The notes: generated by a model not told the origin, from the letters alone. Shown: positions 1 to 8,612, counted from the stretch's first letter. The stretch: 30,975 nucleotides of DNA from JBFMGD01 sp040751775 (GCA_040751775.1 JBFMGD010000031.1:1-30975); one strand, 5' to 3'. A program made the numbers and translations.

Positions 1-647
1 TTGATCACCCGGGCACAGCGGGTGCTCAGATAAGACGCCGCCCGGCGGCACATCACCATCCGGGTCAAAAATATTTCGAAATACTCCATCACCTGGCAGA
101 TCGAGGTATCGATCTGCAGGGAGAGGGTGATCACCCGTTGCCGTGGCTCCACGTGCAAACGCGAGTCCTCTACCGCGTAGTTAACCCGATCGTGAATATC
201 GAATGTGGCAAAATCAGAGTTACGCACTCTGCTCCGGTGCACATCGGATTTATCGGCCAGGATTAGCGCCGCCGAGAGGCGGTTTACCACCTGCCCTTGC
301 GCCTCGTCGTGGTTGCCGATCGCCGCGATAATTTCAGCGATCTCTTCCAGCGGCATCCGCAGCTCCTCGAGGATCTGCATGGCAATAATGGCCCCGGCTA
401 CATCATGTTCCCGCCGCCCCATCACGTTTCCCATATCGTGCAGGTAACCGGCGACAGCCGCCATTTCAGCCTCAGCGGCGGATCCGTCCAGCTCCAACAG
501 TAACTGCCGCGCTGTACGGGCTACCAGTTCACAGTGCCGAAAACCATGCTCGGTATAACCGAGGGCGCCCAGCGCGTCATTGGCTTTTTGGACAAACACT
601 TTTACCTTGGGGTACTCCCGCACCTGTTCCAAAGTCAATACTGTCAT
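1..647 (-). CDS. HD-domain phosphohydrolase, 3' end cut by window edge
   Basis: The frame is open from an ATG at 647 to the window edge (215 codons), so the C-terminus is missing. The start follows AGGTGA by 5 nt. The metal-binding pattern of HD-superfamily phosphohydrolases is visible: H38 (GFRHCE), H70-D71 (YLHDMGN), H81 (REHDVAG), H113 (GNHDE) and D132 (ILADKSD). HD proteins of this size hydrolyse phosphate mono- or diesters or nucleotides in the cytoplasm; the substrate here cannot be read from sequence. It lies downstream of aroB on the same strand, about 180 bases away, so it may be a separate unit. The family assignment is firm and the function is not. Confidence 0.8.
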   Translation of the reverse strand, partial: MTVLTLEQVREYPKVKVFVQKANDALGALGYTEHGFRHCELVARTARQLLLELDGSAAEAEMAAVAGYLHDMGNVMGRREHDVAGAIIAMQILEELRMPLEEIAEIIAAIGNHDEAQGQVVNRLSAALILADKSDVHRSRVRNSDFATFDIHDRVNYAVEDSRLHVEPRQRVITLSLQIDTSICQVMEYFEIFLTRMVMCRRAASYLSTRCARVI

Positions 648-829
648 CGAGGTCACCTGTTTAATATCTCATCTAACTACTTAGGTTTTCAGAATTAAGC
701 AGTCAGAATACTGAATACCTGTACTTATTACTGATCTAATAATATCTCATTTTATCACATTTTCAGTAATGATGTCCTATCTAGAAAACAACCTTTTCGC
801 TATATTCTTCCCGGTTGCACGGCGATCCA

Positions 830-1945
830 TCACGCATTGCAAAAAACGGTACCGGTCAAAAGATAACGGTTAATCAGGTTTGCCAACAACGTCTCCTGCA
901 CTAGAGGTTGAAATACAACCCGTCCGATAGCCCGGGGCAGCACAAAAATGAGCGCAGCACCGCGGCGTTTTTTATCAAACGCCAGTCTTTCGAGAATGGA
1001 AGCAGCAGTGATTCCGGCCGGAGGACCTTTTAGCCCCAGTCTCGTCAAAAGCGCCAGCATGCGCGCGGCCGGTTCCGCATCCAGTAGCCCGCACAGGCGC
1101 GACAGTTCAACGGCGACGGCCATGCCGACCGCAACCGCTTCACCGTGCAGGTAATAACGGTAGCCCGCAGCCGCTTCCAAGGCATGGCCCACCGTATGGC
1201 CGAAATTAAGGATGCGCCGGTAGTCGCTTTCCCGCTCGTCCCGCTCCACCACGCCAGCCTTAATCTCAACGGAACGGCCAACCGCCTCGAGCAGGGCGGC
1301 CTCTTCCCGGGCCAGCAAGCGCGCCAGGTTTTGCTCCAGCCAGGTAAAGAAAAGAGCATCATTGGCGATCCCGTATTTTACCACTTCCGCCAGGCCGGCG
1401 CGCAACTGCCGCGCAGGCAGCGTCCCGAGAACGGCCGGGTCCGCAATCACAAGATGCGGCTGGTGAAATGTGCCGATTAAATTTTTGCCGCAGGGATGAT
1501 TCACCGCCGTCTTGCCTCCCACGCTGCTGTCCACCTGGGCCAGCAAAGTAGTGGGCACGGCGGCCAGGGGAACACCACGCAGGTAGGTGGAGGCGGCAAA
1601 CCCGGCCAGGTCTCCAACCACCCCGCCGCCGAGAGCGATCAGCGGTGAGCTACGGTCCAGGCCGGCCGTGACAGCGGCGTCATAGAGCCGGCCGGCTCCG
1701 GCAAGGCTTTTGGATCGCTCTCCGGGGCGAATCAGCACCTCGGCGACCTGCCAACCGCTCCCGGTCAGGGAGCGCCGGCAGCGGTCCCCAAAGAGGGCGT
1801 ATACCCGGGTATCGCTGACCAGTAAAGCCTTCCCCGGCGACAGCAGCGCGCCGAGTTCGGAACCGACCTGATCCAGCCCTCCGGCGCGGATCAAAACGCG
1901 GTACCGCCACCCGGGAAGCTTCACTTCCACCGCACGTTCAGTCAT
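830..1945 (-). CDS. aroB: 3-dehydroquinate synthase
   Basis: Catalyses the second step of the shikimate pathway, DAHP to 3-dehydroquinate, using NAD and a divalent metal in the cytosol. The NAD-binding signature GGGVVGDLAGFAAS and the following VPTTLLAQVDSSVGGKTA block are intact. The metal-ligand region with GHTVGHALEA is also present. The length of 371 residues is normal for the family. An in-frame GTG lies 6 bases upstream (1951), but AGGAGG sits only 1 nt before it and 7 nt before the ATG at 1945, so the ATG is chosen. It follows aroC on the same strand with a 115-base gap, so the two are probably co-transcribed. Confidence 0.96.
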   Translation of the reverse strand: MTERAVEVKLPGWRYRVLIRAGGLDQVGSELGALLSPGKALLVSDTRVYALFGDRCRRSLTGSGWQVAEVLIRPGERSKSLAGAGRLYDAAVTAGLDRSSPLIALGGGVVGDLAGFAASTYLRGVPLAAVPTTLLAQVDSSVGGKTAVNHPCGKNLIGTFHQPHLVIADPAVLGTLPARQLRAGLAEVVKYGIANDALFFTWLEQNLARLLAREEAALLEAVGRSVEIKAGVVERDERESDYRRILNFGHTVGHALEAAAGYRYYLHGEAVAVGMAVAVELSRLCGLLDAEPAARMLALLTRLGLKGPPAGITAASILERLAFDKKRRGAALIFVLPRAIGRVVFQPLVQETLLANLINRYLLTGTVFCNA

Positions 1946-2060
1946 ATGCACTCCTCCTAACCTTAACGGAGCAATTGTAGTGACCTATCGAGCTCTCAGT
2001 GACACAAGCAAGTGTTTTTCGCTGTCAATTCGATAACCGAACAAGTTGTTTGAGAGGGCA

Positions 2061-3245
2061 CTATTCTTCGCCTGGCCAGAAGCGTCCGATCCGGTCCCGG
2101 TAGTAGCGAAACGCCGCCTCTACTTCATCTATAGAGTCCCCGGAAAACTTTTCATGGAAAGTCACAGCCAATTCCCACGCCGCGGCGGCTTCGGCCACAA
2201 CCGCCGCGGCCGGCACCGCGCAGACATCGGATCGCTCCACGGCGGCAGGAGCGGACAGACCTGTGGCCAGGTCCACACTCGCCAGCGGACGGGTCATGGT
2301 CGGGATCGGCTTCATCGCCGCCCTTAAGATTAACGGCTGCCCGTTTGTGATGCCTCCTTCCAGACCGCCGGCCCGGTTGGAGGAGCGTCTGATCCCGCGC
2401 CCCTCGACAAATACGATCGGATCGTGCACAGCGGAGCCACGGGCAACGGCGGCGGCAAAGCCGATCCCGACTTCCACACCCTTGATCCCCTGGATGCTCA
2501 TCAAGGCGGCGGCAAGACGTCCGTCGAGGCGCCTGTCCCAATGAACGTGGCTGCCCAGCCCCGGCGGGAGCCCGGTAATCACCACCTCGAAAACGCCGCC
2601 CAGGGTATCACCGTCGCGCCGGGCCTGCTCCACGGCCTCAAGCATGGCTGCTTCCAGTGCGGGATCGGCGCAGCGCACCGGTGACGCTTCAACCCGGTCT
2701 GCGCCTTCTTTTAAGGTTTCCGGATCGGAGCCGTCGCCGCCCCCGGATGCTGCCGGGCCGATAGAGAGAACCCGGCTGTAAAAGGCCACACCAAAATGCT
2801 CCAGCAAGAGCCGCCCGACACTGCCGATCGCCGTGCGCATGGCGGTCTCACGAGCGCTCGAGCGCTCCAATACCGCGCGCAGGTCGGTATGGTTATATTT
2901 TAACGCTCCGGCCAGGTCGGCGTGTCCCGGGCGGGGTGTTGTGAGCGGCGCCGCTTCAGGAGGGCGCTCTCCCCCGGCGGCCATAATCTGCCGCCAGTTT
3001 TCCCAATCGCGGTTGGCAATCCTCAATACAAGCGGGCTGCCCAGCGTCAGGCCGAAGCGCAGCCCGGCTAAAAATTCGACCCGGTCTTTCTCTATGGCCA
3101 TGCGGCCACCCCGGCCATAACCGTGCTGGCGGCGCGCCAGCTGGCTATTAACCGCTTCGGAGGATAAGGCCAGGCCCGCGGGCAGCCCCTCGATAATCCC
3201 CGTCAGGCTGGGGCCGTGTGATTCACCGCCGGACAGATAGCGCAT
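2061..3245 (-). CDS. aroC: chorismate synthase
   Basis: Converts EPSP to chorismate, the last step of the shikimate pathway, using reduced FMN. The N-terminus MRYLSGGESHGPSL is the family signature. The conserved RPGHADLAGALKYNH and RSSARETAMRTAIG blocks follow, with GGITNGQPLILRAAMKPIPT toward the C-terminus. The length of 394 residues matches the longer Firmicute form. The ATG is preceded by AGGGGG at 7 nt. It lies 47 bases downstream of amj and upstream of aroB. aroA is also in this window, about 6 kb away, so three shikimate steps are loosely clustered with histidine genes. Confidence 0.96.
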   Translation of the reverse strand: MRYLSGGESHGPSLTGIIEGLPAGLALSSEAVNSQLARRQHGYGRGGRMAIEKDRVEFLAGLRFGLTLGSPLVLRIANRDWENWRQIMAAGGERPPEAAPLTTPRPGHADLAGALKYNHTDLRAVLERSSARETAMRTAIGSVGRLLLEHFGVAFYSRVLSIGPAASGGGDGSDPETLKEGADRVEASPVRCADPALEAAMLEAVEQARRDGDTLGGVFEVVITGLPPGLGSHVHWDRRLDGRLAAALMSIQGIKGVEVGIGFAAAVARGSAVHDPIVFVEGRGIRRSSNRAGGLEGGITNGQPLILRAAMKPIPTMTRPLASVDLATGLSAPAAVERSDVCAVPAAAVVAEAAAAWELAVTFHEKFSGDSIDEVEAAFRYYRDRIGRFWPGEE

Positions 3246-3292
3246 TGTAAAACCCCCTAAGTTATTAATCAGTTATTCAGAAGTGACCTGAC

Positions 3293-4096
3293 TTACAGGC
3301 TGGCCACCAGCCGGGCCGTATATGCGATCCAGGCCGCTGTCGGCAGAAAAAGGGCCTGGGCAATGACGGTACCGATTACCTTTCCGGCGACCAGATAGGT
3401 CACGGCGGACTGCACCTGGCGCAGAGGCCGTTTTCCCTGCATCGCTTCATCGGTAATCATAGCCATGGTCGGGTCGACAAAGATCATCAATAGCACTGCG
3501 CCCAGCCCGTTTACCGCCCCGGCCAGTTGGCTGGTTGTAACCGACAACTGCGGCACCAAGGCCCCGGCATAAATCGAGGCCAGGGATCCGACCGTGTAAA
3601 TAGCCACAACGGCTATATTAATGATAAAAAAGTTGCGCGGCAAGTTTTTAAAGGAAGGATGAATAAAATCAGCATAGTTCTTAAATTCAACCCGGCGGGG
3701 CCGCAGCCAAACCCGGCGGTGCTCCACCAGGCGGAAAAAAAGACGCGGTACCGAACCGACATCGACGAAATGGTTGATCAACCGGGAGAATCCACCCACG
3801 AAAAAGGGGATCAGCACGGCTCCCATGATGCTACCCGCGGTTATAGCCGCGATCACCAGCCGGAAGGGCCCTTCCAGGAGAGGGACGGTGTTATTTTCAA
3901 TAGCCCGGTCAACCATGCTGCCCATCAGGGGGAATATCACCATCAGGGAGAGACGGGATACCTGGGCCAGCAGGTTGAAGAGGGCAAAGGATACCGCCAG
4001 CTTCTGAGTCCGCACGGCGGCGACCCGGACCGAGTAGGCCATCGTCTCGATACCGGCGATGATCACCATGAAAACTAAAGCAATCGTCAGGGCCAT
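3293..4096 (-). CDS. amj: Lipid II flippase, Amj family
   Basis: A 267-residue polytopic membrane protein with about six hydrophobic segments. The N-terminal pattern IETMAYSVRVAAVRTQKLAVS, followed by FNLLAQVSRLS, matches the Amj/YdaH (DUF2837) family as I remember it. Amj is the alternate lipid II flippase of Bacillus subtilis, which moves the peptidoglycan precursor across the cytoplasmic membrane when MurJ is absent. The ATG lies 2 nt after the ogt stop codon, so translation is coupled to ogt and the gene sits at the end of the histidine operon. That setting is unexpected for an envelope gene. Family call is good; flippase activity here is inferred from family. Confidence 0.82.
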   Translation of the reverse strand: MALTIALVFMVIIAGIETMAYSVRVAAVRTQKLAVSFALFNLLAQVSRLSLMVIFPLMGSMVDRAIENNTVPLLEGPFRLVIAAITAGSIMGAVLIPFFVGGFSRLINHFVDVGSVPRLFFRLVEHRRVWLRPRRVEFKNYADFIHPSFKNLPRNFFIINIAVVAIYTVGSLASIYAGALVPQLSVTTSQLAGAVNGLGAVLLMIFVDPTMAMITDEAMQGKRPLRQVQSAVTYLVAGKVIGTVIAQALFLPTAAWIAYTARLVASL

Positions 4097-4098
4097 GG

Positions 4099-4581
4099 TT
4101 AACTACCACCCGGCAGCGCGCCTTCAAGTTTAAGGAGCGCCTCCTTCCAGCCGGCGGGCCCGCTGAAACCGCCGCAGCATCCCCCGCTTAAAATCACCCG
4201 GTGGCAGGGTACCAGCAAGGGATGCCGGTTCGCTTTGAGCGCCTGCCCGGCGGCGCGCCAGGCTTTCGGAGATCCGGCCTGTTCGGCCATCTCCCGGTAG
4301 GCATACGTCTTTCCGTATGGGATCCGCTGAACCGCTTCCAGCAGCCGCCGGGTAAAAGGGGGGTAACAGCTCATGTCGAGGGGGTAGCCTTCAAACAAGA
4401 CCGGCTCGCCGTCAAAATAGCGCTGCAGCTCCGCCGCAAGGCCCGGCCAGGGCAGCGGCCGCCTGGGGCTATCGTCAAAATTTTTGCCCGGAAAAAAGAG
4501 TTCATGGATACCGTGACGATGGAATTTAACCGAAAAGACGCCCCAGGGCGTCTCCAGTTTCGCCAGATACAGCTCAACCAT
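4099..4581 (-). CDS. ogt: Methylated-DNA--protein-cysteine S-methyltransferase
   Basis: A suicide DNA-repair protein that transfers the alkyl group from O6-alkylguanine to its own cysteine. The active-site motif PCHRVI is present with C126, preceded by the helix-turn-helix and arginine-finger region (IPYGKTYAYREMAEQAG). GGCCGGFSGPAGWKEALLKLEG forms the usual C-terminus. The 160-residue length is standard. Its ATG overlaps the hisJ stop as TAATG, so it is translationally coupled to the histidine genes, and amj follows after 2 nt. Ogt and Ada-C type names are both used for this family; Ogt fits because no Ada N-terminal domain is fused. Confidence 0.93.
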   Translation of the reverse strand: MVELYLAKLETPWGVFSVKFHRHGIHELFFPGKNFDDSPRRPLPWPGLAAELQRYFDGEPVLFEGYPLDMSCYPPFTRRLLEAVQRIPYGKTYAYREMAEQAGSPKAWRAAGQALKANRHPLLVPCHRVILSGGCCGGFSGPAGWKEALLKLEGALPGGS

Positions 4582-5390
4582 TAGCTACACGCTCCCATTT
4601 TCAGCGCGCCGCGGCGCCGGTTTGTAAAAACGGCAATTTCGCCAAAACCGATCTCTTTGAGCAGCGTCTCCGCTTCCGGGAAATGACGGCCAACTTGTTC
4701 CGGTGTATGGGCGTCGGAACCTATGGTCACCGCTACTCCTTGTTCAAGGCACAGCTCCAGGAGCCTGCGATGCGGGTAGAATTCGCCCACCGGAGCATCT
4801 CGCCCGGCGGTGTTCAACTCCAGGCATGTTCCCGTTTCCTTCAATACAGAAGCGGTTCTACTCCAATACGGCTCCAGGTCTTCATCCGGGGAAAAACCAA
4901 ATTTCTTGATTACATCAATATGGCCGATTAAATCAAAGAGGCCGCTCAAACAGGCTTCCTCCACCAAAGCGAAGTAGCGCCGGTAAAGCCGCTTCAAATC
5001 TCTGTTTTGATAATCGCGCGCATAGAACGGGTGGGTAAAATCCCAATCATCCAGAAAGTGGATCGAGCCGATGATATAATCAAAAGGGTAGCAGGAGAGC
5101 AGTTCGCGCAGTTTCCTTTCCTTACCGGGCAGGTAATCCACCTCCACACCCAGCTTTACTGTTATCTTTGCAGAAGAAAGCGCCAGCTGCCTGACATCCT
5201 CCATATAACCGGCCAGTTCGTCGGGATCCATGGTTACCTGGGAGCGCGGAATATACTCCAGTAAACCTAAGGGAAAGTGGTCGGCGAAACCAATTTCAAT
5301 TAACCCTTTCCGCCCGGCCTCAGCCAGGTACTCACCCATGCTGCCCACGGCATGGCGGCAGAGCGGGGTGTGGATGTGGTAATCAATCAT
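4581..5390 (-). CDS. hisJ: Histidinol-phosphatase, PHP family
   Basis: Dephosphorylates histidinol phosphate to histidinol, the step before HisD. It is a PHP-fold enzyme, unlike the HAD-type HisB-N of E. coli. Metal-binding motifs are visible: N-terminal DYHIHTPLCRHA, then IGSIHFLDDWDF, IGHIDVIKKFG and IGSDAHTPEQVG. The frame is open further upstream to 5546, but that part lies within hisI in another frame. The PHP motif begins directly after the ATG at 5390, giving 269 residues, normal for HisJ. The ATG overlaps the end of hisI by 8 bases, indicating coupling. Context and motifs agree, although other PHP phosphoesterases look similar. Confidence 0.9.
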   Translation of the reverse strand: MIDYHIHTPLCRHAVGSMGEYLAEAGRKGLIEIGFADHFPLGLLEYIPRSQVTMDPDELAGYMEDVRQLALSSAKITVKLGVEVDYLPGKERKLRELLSCYPFDYIIGSIHFLDDWDFTHPFYARDYQNRDLKRLYRRYFALVEEACLSGLFDLIGHIDVIKKFGFSPDEDLEPYWSRTASVLKETGTCLELNTAGRDAPVGEFYPHRRLLELCLEQGVAVTIGSDAHTPEQVGRHFPEAETLLKEIGFGEIAVFTNRRRGALKMGACS

Positions 5391-5841
5391 CGCTTTTACC
5401 CGCACCGGAATACGGTTGCAGCGGCGCCGGAGGCGGAAACCCGGCCAAAAGATTAAAAAAGCAAGAGTAGCGCCCGGTATGACAGGCCGCTCCCTGGCCG
5501 TGCAGGCGCACCTTGACCAACAAGGTATCGGCATCGCAATCAGCATACAGCGCCGACACCTCGAAAAAGTTGCCCGATGTCTCCCCTTTCAGCCAGTAAA
5601 CCCGGCGGCTGCGGCTCCAGAACCAGACCTTGCCGCTCTCCATTGTCCGCCGCAGCGCTTCACGGTTCATATAGCCAACCATCAGCACAGCTTCTGTCCG
5701 GGCGTCCTGGATTACCGCCGGAATCAATCCGTCGCGGTCGTATTGCAAATTGTCCGGTTGAAGCTTACATGTCTCTGTCGAAACGGTATTTGTTTCAGTA
5801 TAATTAACTTTACTGTTTATATTGTTTTTACTGTCTTTCAA
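5383..5841 (-). CDS. hisI: Phosphoribosyl-AMP cyclohydrolase
   Basis: Opens the adenine ring of phosphoribosyl-AMP, the third step of histidine synthesis. The magnesium motif DCDADT (D101, D103, D105) and the zinc cysteines C102, C120 (CHTGR) and C127 (SCF) are all present. The protein is HisI only: 152 residues with no fused HisE pyrophosphohydrolase domain, and no hisE is seen in the window. The start is a TTG with GGAGG 10 nt upstream. This leaves a poorly conserved, Asn/Thr-rich leader of about 30 residues before the conserved core, so a later start cannot be excluded. It is 42 bases downstream of hisA. Confidence 0.92.
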   Translation of the reverse strand: MKDSKNNINSKVNYTETNTVSTETCKLQPDNLQYDRDGLIPAVIQDARTEAVLMVGYMNREALRRTMESGKVWFWSRSRRVYWLKGETSGNFFEVSALYADCDADTLLVKVRLHGQGAACHTGRYSCFFNLLAGFPPPAPLQPYSGAGKSDD

Positions 5842-5883
5842 CTGCCTGCCGCCTCCGTTCCGATTCGTTTCGCCGCTAATTAT

Positions 5884-6612
5884 TTATTCCAGCACCTGCA
5901 TGGCTTCCTGCAGCGTGAGCCGGTTGCTGTAGAGAGCTTGCCCGATAATAACGCCCTTCACCCTTCCGGCAAACGGTTTCAGAGCCAGCAGATCCTCTTT
6001 CGAAGAGATGCCGCCCGACATAATCACATGCAGCCCTGTTGCCTCCAGCAACTCATCCAGTCCCGTTAAGTCAGGGCCGTGCAGCGTGCCGTCCCGGGAA
6101 ATAGCGGTGTAAATAATTTCTGCGACACCCATCTGCTCAACCCGGCGCGCCAGCTCCAGAACCGGCATAGTGGAATCTTCGAGCCAACCCTTTACCGCGG
6201 CCTGTCCATCGCGCGCGTCGACCCCCACTACAATACGCTCCCCGTATTCCTTGACCAGTTCCAGCGTCAAGAGAGGCTGCTCCACTGCCACGGTACCCAG
6301 GATCACCCGGGAGGCTCCCGCCGCGAGCGCCTTCTGCACCCCGTCCCGGGTACGGATTCCTCCTCCCAATTGAAAAGGAATCTTTAAAGCGCCGCCGATA
6401 GCGGCTACGACCCCTTCATTGCCGGAGCGGCCGCTGAAGGCGCCGTCAAGGTCAACAATATGGAGCAGTCTTGCACCCAATTTTTCCCATTGGAGGGCGA
6501 CCTCGACCGGATCATCGCTGTAGACGGTTTCCCGGTCCGGTTGCCCCTGGTAGAGGCGCACACAACGCCCCCGGCGCAGGTCAAGCGCGGGAATTACCAG
6601 TATCCGGCTCAT
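5884..6612 (-). CDS. hisA: Phosphoribosylformimino-AICAR-phosphate isomerase
   Basis: A TIM-barrel isomerase of the fourth histidine step (ProFAR to PRFAR). The N-terminal MSRILVIPALDLRRGRCVRL carries the catalytic Asp of HisA. The phosphate-binding motifs QLGGGIRTRD and MSGGISSKED and the second catalytic region (TAISRDGTLHGPDL) are intact over 242 residues. I chose HisA over HisF because the N-terminus reads PALDL rather than the PCLDV of HisF. The ATG overlaps the hisB stop (ATGA). No hisH precedes it and no hisF follows, so the PRFAR-consuming synthase must be encoded elsewhere. Confidence 0.95.
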   Translation of the reverse strand: MSRILVIPALDLRRGRCVRLYQGQPDRETVYSDDPVEVALQWEKLGARLLHIVDLDGAFSGRSGNEGVVAAIGGALKIPFQLGGGIRTRDGVQKALAAGASRVILGTVAVEQPLLTLELVKEYGERIVVGVDARDGQAAVKGWLEDSTMPVLELARRVEQMGVAEIIYTAISRDGTLHGPDLTGLDELLEATGLHVIMSGGISSKEDLLALKPFAGRVKGVIIGQALYSNRLTLQEAMQVLE

Positions 6613-7199
6613 TCCAGCTTCCCCTTGGTCGAAAGCACGCCGTCAAAACCGTCCAGGGCGGAAGCGGCTTCGTTTAAAGCGCGCCCCGCCGCCTTAAAGC
6701 ATGCTTCAACCAGATGGTGTTTGTTCCGGCCGTGCTCCATTTTTAAATGCAGGTTTAACCGGCCTTCGTTCACAAAAGCCTGCCAGAACTCCTGAAACAG
6801 CTCCGGGTCCAGTGTACCCACCGGTCCCGGAGGCAGAGAGAGCGCGTAATGCAGATACGGGCGGCCCGATAAATCCACCGCCGCCAGGATAAGCGCGTCA
6901 TCCATCGGTACGGCGCTAAAACCGTAGCGTTTAATGCCCGCTTTTTCACCGAGGGCTTCATGAAGAGCACGCCCCAGGCAAAGGCCGATATCCTCCACCA
7001 GGTGGTGCGGCTCTACGGCCAGATCGCCCTGGGCTTCGATCACCAGGTCGAAGAAGCCGTGCCGGCACCAGAGCGCAAGCATATGATCCAGAAAAGCGAT
7101 GCCGCTCTGAATCCCGGTCCGACCGCTTCCGTCCAGGTTCAGTTCCAGGGTTACCGCGGTTTCGTGGGTAACTCGTTCAATTCTGGCTTTCCTTTCCAT
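6609..7199 (-). CDS. hisB: Imidazoleglycerol-phosphate dehydratase
   Basis: Dehydrates imidazoleglycerol phosphate to imidazoleacetol phosphate. The manganese-binding repeats HHLVED and KHHLVEA are present, along with the GIAFLDHMLALWCRHGF block. It is the stand-alone dehydratase (196 residues) without the N-terminal phosphatase of enterobacterial HisB, consistent with the separate hisJ here. A GTG 6 bases upstream is possible, but the AGGAGGAGG site sits 7 nt from the ATG at 7199, which I prefer. It overlaps the hisD end by 23 bases and the hisA start by 4 bases. Confidence 0.95.
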   Translation of the reverse strand: MERKARIERVTHETAVTLELNLDGSGRTGIQSGIAFLDHMLALWCRHGFFDLVIEAQGDLAVEPHHLVEDIGLCLGRALHEALGEKAGIKRYGFSAVPMDDALILAAVDLSGRPYLHYALSLPPGPVGTLDPELFQEFWQAFVNEGRLNLHLKMEHGRNKHHLVEACFKAAGRALNEAASALDGFDGVLSTKGKLE

Positions 7200-8475
7200 T
7201 TTCACGCCTCCTCCTTATCGCCGCCGCTCTGGCGTGAGCCTCCAGCCCTTCCGCCGCCGCCAGGGTTTCGATCGACGGCGCCGCATCCCGCAGCGCCTCT
7301 GCCGTATAATAAAGCACGTGGGAGCACTTCATAAAATCAGCCACGCCAAGCGGTGAGGCAAAACGAGCCGCGCCGCTTGTCGGTAACACATGATTTGAAC
7401 CGGCCCAGTAATCGCCCAGCGACACCGGCGTTTGATCGCCTAAGAAAACAGCCCCGGCGTTTTCTACGCAATCAAGATAGCGCCAGGGATCTTGCAGGTG
7501 CAGTTCCAAGTGTTCAGGGGCGATTTGATTGACGAGCGGCCAGGCTTCGTCGAGCGTGTCCACAACAATGATCGCACCCTGTTCTTGCAGGGCACGCGAC
7601 GCTGTTTCCCGCCTGGGCAGGCCGGCCAGCTGCTTTTCCAACTCCATTGCCACCCGCGCTGCCAGCTCTCCGGAGGGGGTTACCAGAAACGGCCGGGCCA
7701 AACTGTCGTGCTCCGCCTGAGCCAGCAAATCGGCGGCTATAAAAGCCGGTTCTGCCTCGTGGTCGGCGACGATCACAATTTCACTGGGACCGGCCAAGAG
7801 ATCAATTCCCACCCGACCGTAGAGCAGCTGCTTGGCAAGAGTGACGTACAGATTGCCCGGACCGACAATTTTTTGAACCGCCGGCACGGTTTCCGTCCCA
7901 AAAGCCAGGGCGGCGACAGCCTGGGCGCCGCCAATCTTATATACCGCCGCTGCCCCCGCCAGCCGGGCCGCGAGGAGGGTGAGCGGGTGAACGCTCCCCT
8001 GCCGGTCCGGTGGAGTACAAACAATAATCTGTTCGACTCCTGCCACCCGGGCCGGCACCACCGTCATCAGGACTGATGACGGGTAAGACGCCGTTCCGCC
8101 GGGCACATAGGCGCCCACGGCGCGAAGCGGCCGGCAGCGCTGCCCCAAAGTATAACCCGGACCGGATTCCCACCAGGAAACGCTCAGCTGCCTGCGATGA
8201 AATTGTTCAATGTTCGTCTGTGCCCGCTGCAGCGCCGCGGCGAGATCAGGAGCAACCTCTTTTTCAGCGGCCGCACACTCCGCCTCCGAGACCCGGAAAC
8301 AATCCGGGATTGCTCCGTCAAAAAGCTGTGCATACTCCCGCACGGCCGTATCGCCCCGCAGGCGGACAGATTCGATAATTGAACGAACCTGTTCCCGCTC
8401 CGCGCTGTAATCAGCTGGAGAATTTCTGTTAGTTTTCTTTAAAAAAAAGTCCGGGGAATATACCGGAAGAGGCAT
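7177..8475 (-). CDS. hisD: Histidinol dehydrogenase
   Basis: Performs the final two oxidations from histidinol to histidine with NAD and zinc. The family is clear over 432 residues: YVPGGTASYPSSVLM, KIVGPGNLYVTLAKQ, GPSEIVIVAD and the catalytic IAPEHLELH region are all intact, as is SGAARFASPLGVADFMK near the C-terminus. The ATG has GGGAG 7 nt upstream and a promoter-like pair 40-70 bases upstream (8518-8547). It is the first gene of the his block, so the remaining early genes (hisG, and hisZ if present) are not in this operon. Confidence 0.96.
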   Translation of the reverse strand: MPLPVYSPDFFLKKTNRNSPADYSAEREQVRSIIESVRLRGDTAVREYAQLFDGAIPDCFRVSEAECAAAEKEVAPDLAAALQRAQTNIEQFHRRQLSVSWWESGPGYTLGQRCRPLRAVGAYVPGGTASYPSSVLMTVVPARVAGVEQIIVCTPPDRQGSVHPLTLLAARLAGAAAVYKIGGAQAVAALAFGTETVPAVQKIVGPGNLYVTLAKQLLYGRVGIDLLAGPSEIVIVADHEAEPAFIAADLLAQAEHDSLARPFLVTPSGELAARVAMELEKQLAGLPRRETASRALQEQGAIIVVDTLDEAWPLVNQIAPEHLELHLQDPWRYLDCVENAGAVFLGDQTPVSLGDYWAGSNHVLPTSGAARFASPLGVADFMKCSHVLYYTAEALRDAAPSIETLAAAEGLEAHARAAAIRRRRENGKESQN

Positions 8476-8517
8476 AACTGCACTCCCACAACAGCAGAAA
8501 TATGGCTATTAAGACGT

Positions 8518-8547
8518 ATTTTAACACGCCCGCTTCGCTAGTGTCAA
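8518..8547 (-). promoter_or_regulatory. Probable sigma-A promoter for the his operon
   Basis: On the minus strand TTGACA (8547-8542) is followed after 18 nt by TAAAAT (8523-8518). A start site near 8511 would give a leader of about 36 bases before hisD, too short for a T-box, and no T-box motif is present here. The hexamers are close to consensus; the assignment is sequence inference only. Confidence 0.6.
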
Positions 8548-8612
8548 TTTAACCGACAAAGACGGCCGCCGCGCAAACCGCGCCGCGCAAATAAATTGTT
8601 CCGGAACAGAGC

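Noticed and set aside
1986..2020. Terminator or promoter in the aroC-aroB gap (short ACAC/GTGT hairpin and a TTGACA)
   Set aside because: Only a 4-bp stem, a T-run only on the non-coding side, and no -10 at proper distance from TTGACA.
2046..3120. Several long open frames on the + strand opposite aroC
   Set aside because: They mirror the GC-rich codons of aroC, lack ribosome sites and show no recognisable protein.
3527..4078. 183-codon + strand frame opposite amj
   Set aside because: It is a shadow of the hydrophobic amj gene, with polar low-complexity translation and no ribosome site.
5388..5546. Upstream extension of the hisJ frame to 5546
   Set aside because: It lies within hisI in another frame and is Arg/Cys-rich without PHP similarity; the metal motif begins directly after the ATG at 5390.
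8560..8592. GC-rich repeat TGCGCGGCG upstream of hisD as a terminator
   Set aside because: It is a short direct repeat, not an inverted one, so no hairpin forms.
8476..8612. T-box leader for histidine genes
   Set aside because: No T-box motif, and the mapped-by-eye promoter leaves only about 36 bases of leader.
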